Origin: an uncultured Eubacteriales bacterium
GTDB lineage: Bacteria; Bacillota; Clostridia; Christensenellales; Pumilibacteraceae
Assembly: GCA_900543755.1 (NCBI GenBank)
Contig: UQSP01000011.1
Location: 1-43,194 of the forward strand
Direction: 5' to 3'
Length of the DNA: 43,194 nucleotides
The position numbers were made by a program, and so were the translations under genes. Under the pieces are notes generated by a model. The model was not told the origin of the DNA. It searched no databases and was given only the letters and a program-made list of their open reading frames with translations. Positions 41,501 through 43,194 of this stretch are shown here, piece by piece (within the stretch, counting starts at the first letter, position 1; the number at the start of each line of letters is the position of its first letter).

Positions 41501-43147
41501 TTATCAAAAGCCTGATCTCCTATTTCGGTCAAATCATCAGGTAAAACAACGCTTTCAAGGTTTTTACAATCCTGAAATTCATTATCAGCAATACTAATAC
41601 CGTCGGTTATAACCAATGAGGTCAATTTATCCTTGTTTATAAAAGAAACAGCATAAACAGGCAAAGTTGCAACTTTTATCGGGCACGATGTAAAAGCGTC
41701 TTGCCCGATTGAATTTACAGAATTTGGAATGGTAATGTCTGAAAGCGAATTGCATTTGAGAAAAACATTATCGCCTATTGTTTCCAGACAACTATCCTCA
41801 GTAAAACGAATTACACTTAAGTCATAACATTTTTCGAAAGCATTCTCGCCGATCTCGGTTACGCTTTTGCCAAAAGAAACTTCTTCAATTCTTGAGCACC
41901 CGGCAAACGCTTTATATCCGACGTACGACACGTTATCAGGAATTTCAACCCGCCTTAACTGAAGACAGCCCATAAATGCGCCATTATATATTTTATAATT
42001 ATTCCCATTATTTTCGGGTAAAACAGCCTCCGCCTCATCTCCCATATATCCCAACAAAACATTTTCCAAACTATAATTATAGAAAATATAATCGTCTATT
42101 ACGGAAACACCACTCGGTATTTTTTCATCCGTGAACACTTGAAGAGCATAGCAACCTACATATCCGTTATCCTCACTGCCCGCAGAAATATTCAACGAAT
42201 CTGTCAAATCATATACTTCCACAAGCCTCACACATTCTTCAAAAGCTCTGGTACCAATTTCCGTGACGTTTTTTGGAATTGTAATACTAACCAATGAACT
42301 GCATCCCCAAAATGCCTCATATCCGATTGCTTTAAGATTTTCGGGAAGCGTTATTTCAACAAGTTTAGAACAGCCAGAAAATATCGAACCTGAAGAACCC
42401 GTTGTTCCTCCTAAACTCTCCAATTGACTGTTTTCGCCAAAAGTAACTTTTTCAAGAGATATACAATCCCCGAATGCACCTCTATCTATTGAAACTACCG
42501 AATCGGGTATTTCAATTTCTTTTAATGCCAAGCAATCGGCAAACGCATCGGAACCTATGCTTTGCAAACAACTGTTTTCGCCAAAAGTGACAGTGGCAAG
42601 AGCATAATCGTATTGAAAAGCAGCATTTCCTATTTTTGTAACGGTAGAGGGAAAAGTAACGGATTTAAGAGATCTGCAATATGAAAAAGCATTCTCTTCG
42701 ATAGTTTCAAGTTGGCTGTTTTCGGAAAAAATTACATATTCCAATTCTTCACATTCGTAAAAAGCGCCATCACCAATGCTTTTTACAGATTTACCAATAT
42801 TTACTTTTGTTATATCATCGCTGCTTCTAAAAGCACCATCGGCAATTTCCGTTACGGGAAGTGATTTATAAGTATCGGGTATCGAAATATCACCTGAAAG
42901 ATCACCTTGTCCGCTGACAATATAATAATTTCCATCATTACTCAACGTGTATTCTAATTCTTTCGCAGATGATGACGGATTGTTATCATTGTTATTATTT
43001 TGATCATTTAATCCTGTTCCGCAGGCTGAAAAAATCAAAGCACAAGCAAGAACAAATATAAAAAACAATACTAAAACAATAGGATAACTATTACGGGACA
43101 CAAATTTCCAAAAAGAATCGAAGAAATATTTCCAATTACTATAAACC
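38530..43147 (-). CDS. Giant BspA-type leucine-rich-repeat lipoprotein, 5' end missing
   Basis: About 1538 genomic residues. A hydrophobic segment (PIVLVLFFIFVLACALIFSAC) ends in a lipobox-like FSAC followed by an Asn-rich linker, so the protein is probably lipid-anchored outside the cell. About 40 leucine-rich repeats of the LRR_5/BspA type follow, each built on IGxxAFxxC with segments such as SITIPKNVTEIG. The end is a short non-repeat tail (WYNWARL) without LPXTG or S-layer motif. The first residues MCIRD are encoded by the adapter, not by the genome. The true start is lost, unless the GTG at 43099-43101 is used. The gene is visibly richer in A and T, with AGA, ATA and TTA codons, than its neighbours. 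BspA proteins bind host or bacterial surfaces in several species. Confidence 0.92.
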
Positions 43148-43194
43148 CTGTCTCTTATACACATCTGACGCTGCCGACGAACTCTAGGGTGTAG
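43148..43194. other. Nextera adapter and i5 index (sequencing artefact)
   Basis: Bases 43148-43180 are the complement of the Nextera read-1 adapter (CTGTCTCTTATACACATCT, then GACGCTGCCGACGA). Bases 43181-43188 (ACTCTAGG) occupy the i5 index position, and the final GTGTAG starts the P5 sequence. Confidence 0.98.

Noticed and set aside
38530..43164. Complete LRR gene starting MCIRDR
   Set aside because: The first residues are encoded by Nextera adapter, so the gene is 5'-truncated.

Overview
The window is one assembled contig, almost certainly from shotgun sequencing of an uncultured anaerobe of the Firmicutes, class Clostridia. The evidence is sporulation-lineage genes (spoIIE, a SpoVB-type flippase, ricT), an oxygen-sensitive class III ribonucleotide reductase with its radical-SAM activase, a clostridial 2[4Fe-4S] ferredoxin, and SigA-type promoters (TTGACA, 17 bp, TATAAT) throughout. 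The genus cannot be read from the sequence. Both ends are not genomic: bases 1-45 and 43148-43194 are Illumina Nextera adapter and index sequence, so the biological sequence is about 46-43147.

Layout. Nearly every gene lies on the minus strand. 69-4742: spoIIE flanked by two unknown membrane proteins. 4818-6080: serS. 6207-8150: SpoVB-like flippase. 8230-10167: alpha/beta-hydrolase (acetylxylan-esterase-like). 10802-10972: a small ferredoxin with its own promoter. 11051-15361: a tight operon (unknown membrane protein, Orn/Lys/Arg decarboxylase-like protein, tmk, holB, ricT) resembling the tmk-holB-yaaT region of Bacillus. 15677-17745: greA and lysS behind a consensus promoter and a roughly 195-nt structured leader. 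17994-19663: Lrp/AsnC regulator translationally coupled to an aminotransferase. 19861-21774: aconitase, divergent from a 100-residue unknown protein. 22419-24904: cardiolipin synthase and a HAD phosphatase. 25323-31630: an accessory metabolic cluster with a Gfo/Idh/MocA oxidoreductase, an AraC regulator, a D-2-hydroxyacid dehydrogenase and, divergently, an FAD-dependent oxidoreductase and an SGNH hydrolase. 31972-36858: the anaerobic dNTP module trxB-nrdD and nrdG. 37137-37989: a decayed lipoprotein gene on the plus strand. 38530-43147: a 5'-truncated, AT-rich, giant BspA-type leucine-rich-repeat lipoprotein.

How the parts work together. The nrd module looks like a complete electron path: TrxB would reduce the thioredoxin-like domain fused to the C-terminus of NrdD, and NrdG would install the glycyl radical. 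The nrdD promoter carries a textbook pair of NrdR boxes 32 bp apart, and a third partial box lies in the promoter spacer. Between nrdG and nrdD lies a noncoding tandem array of about 13 units of 34-35 bp with a higher-order 103-bp period. In the 25-31 kb cluster, two direct repeats overlap the -35 region of the oxidoreductase gene and are plausible sites for the AraC protein encoded next to it.

The most unusual general signal is that three genes (starts at 1394, 21934 and 24904) have strong promoters whose -10 box ends only 6-7 nt before the ATG and have no Shine-Dalgarno sequence, so they are predicted to make leaderless mRNAs. The rest is ordinary housekeeping. I saw no tRNA, rRNA, CRISPR array, transposase or prophage gene.
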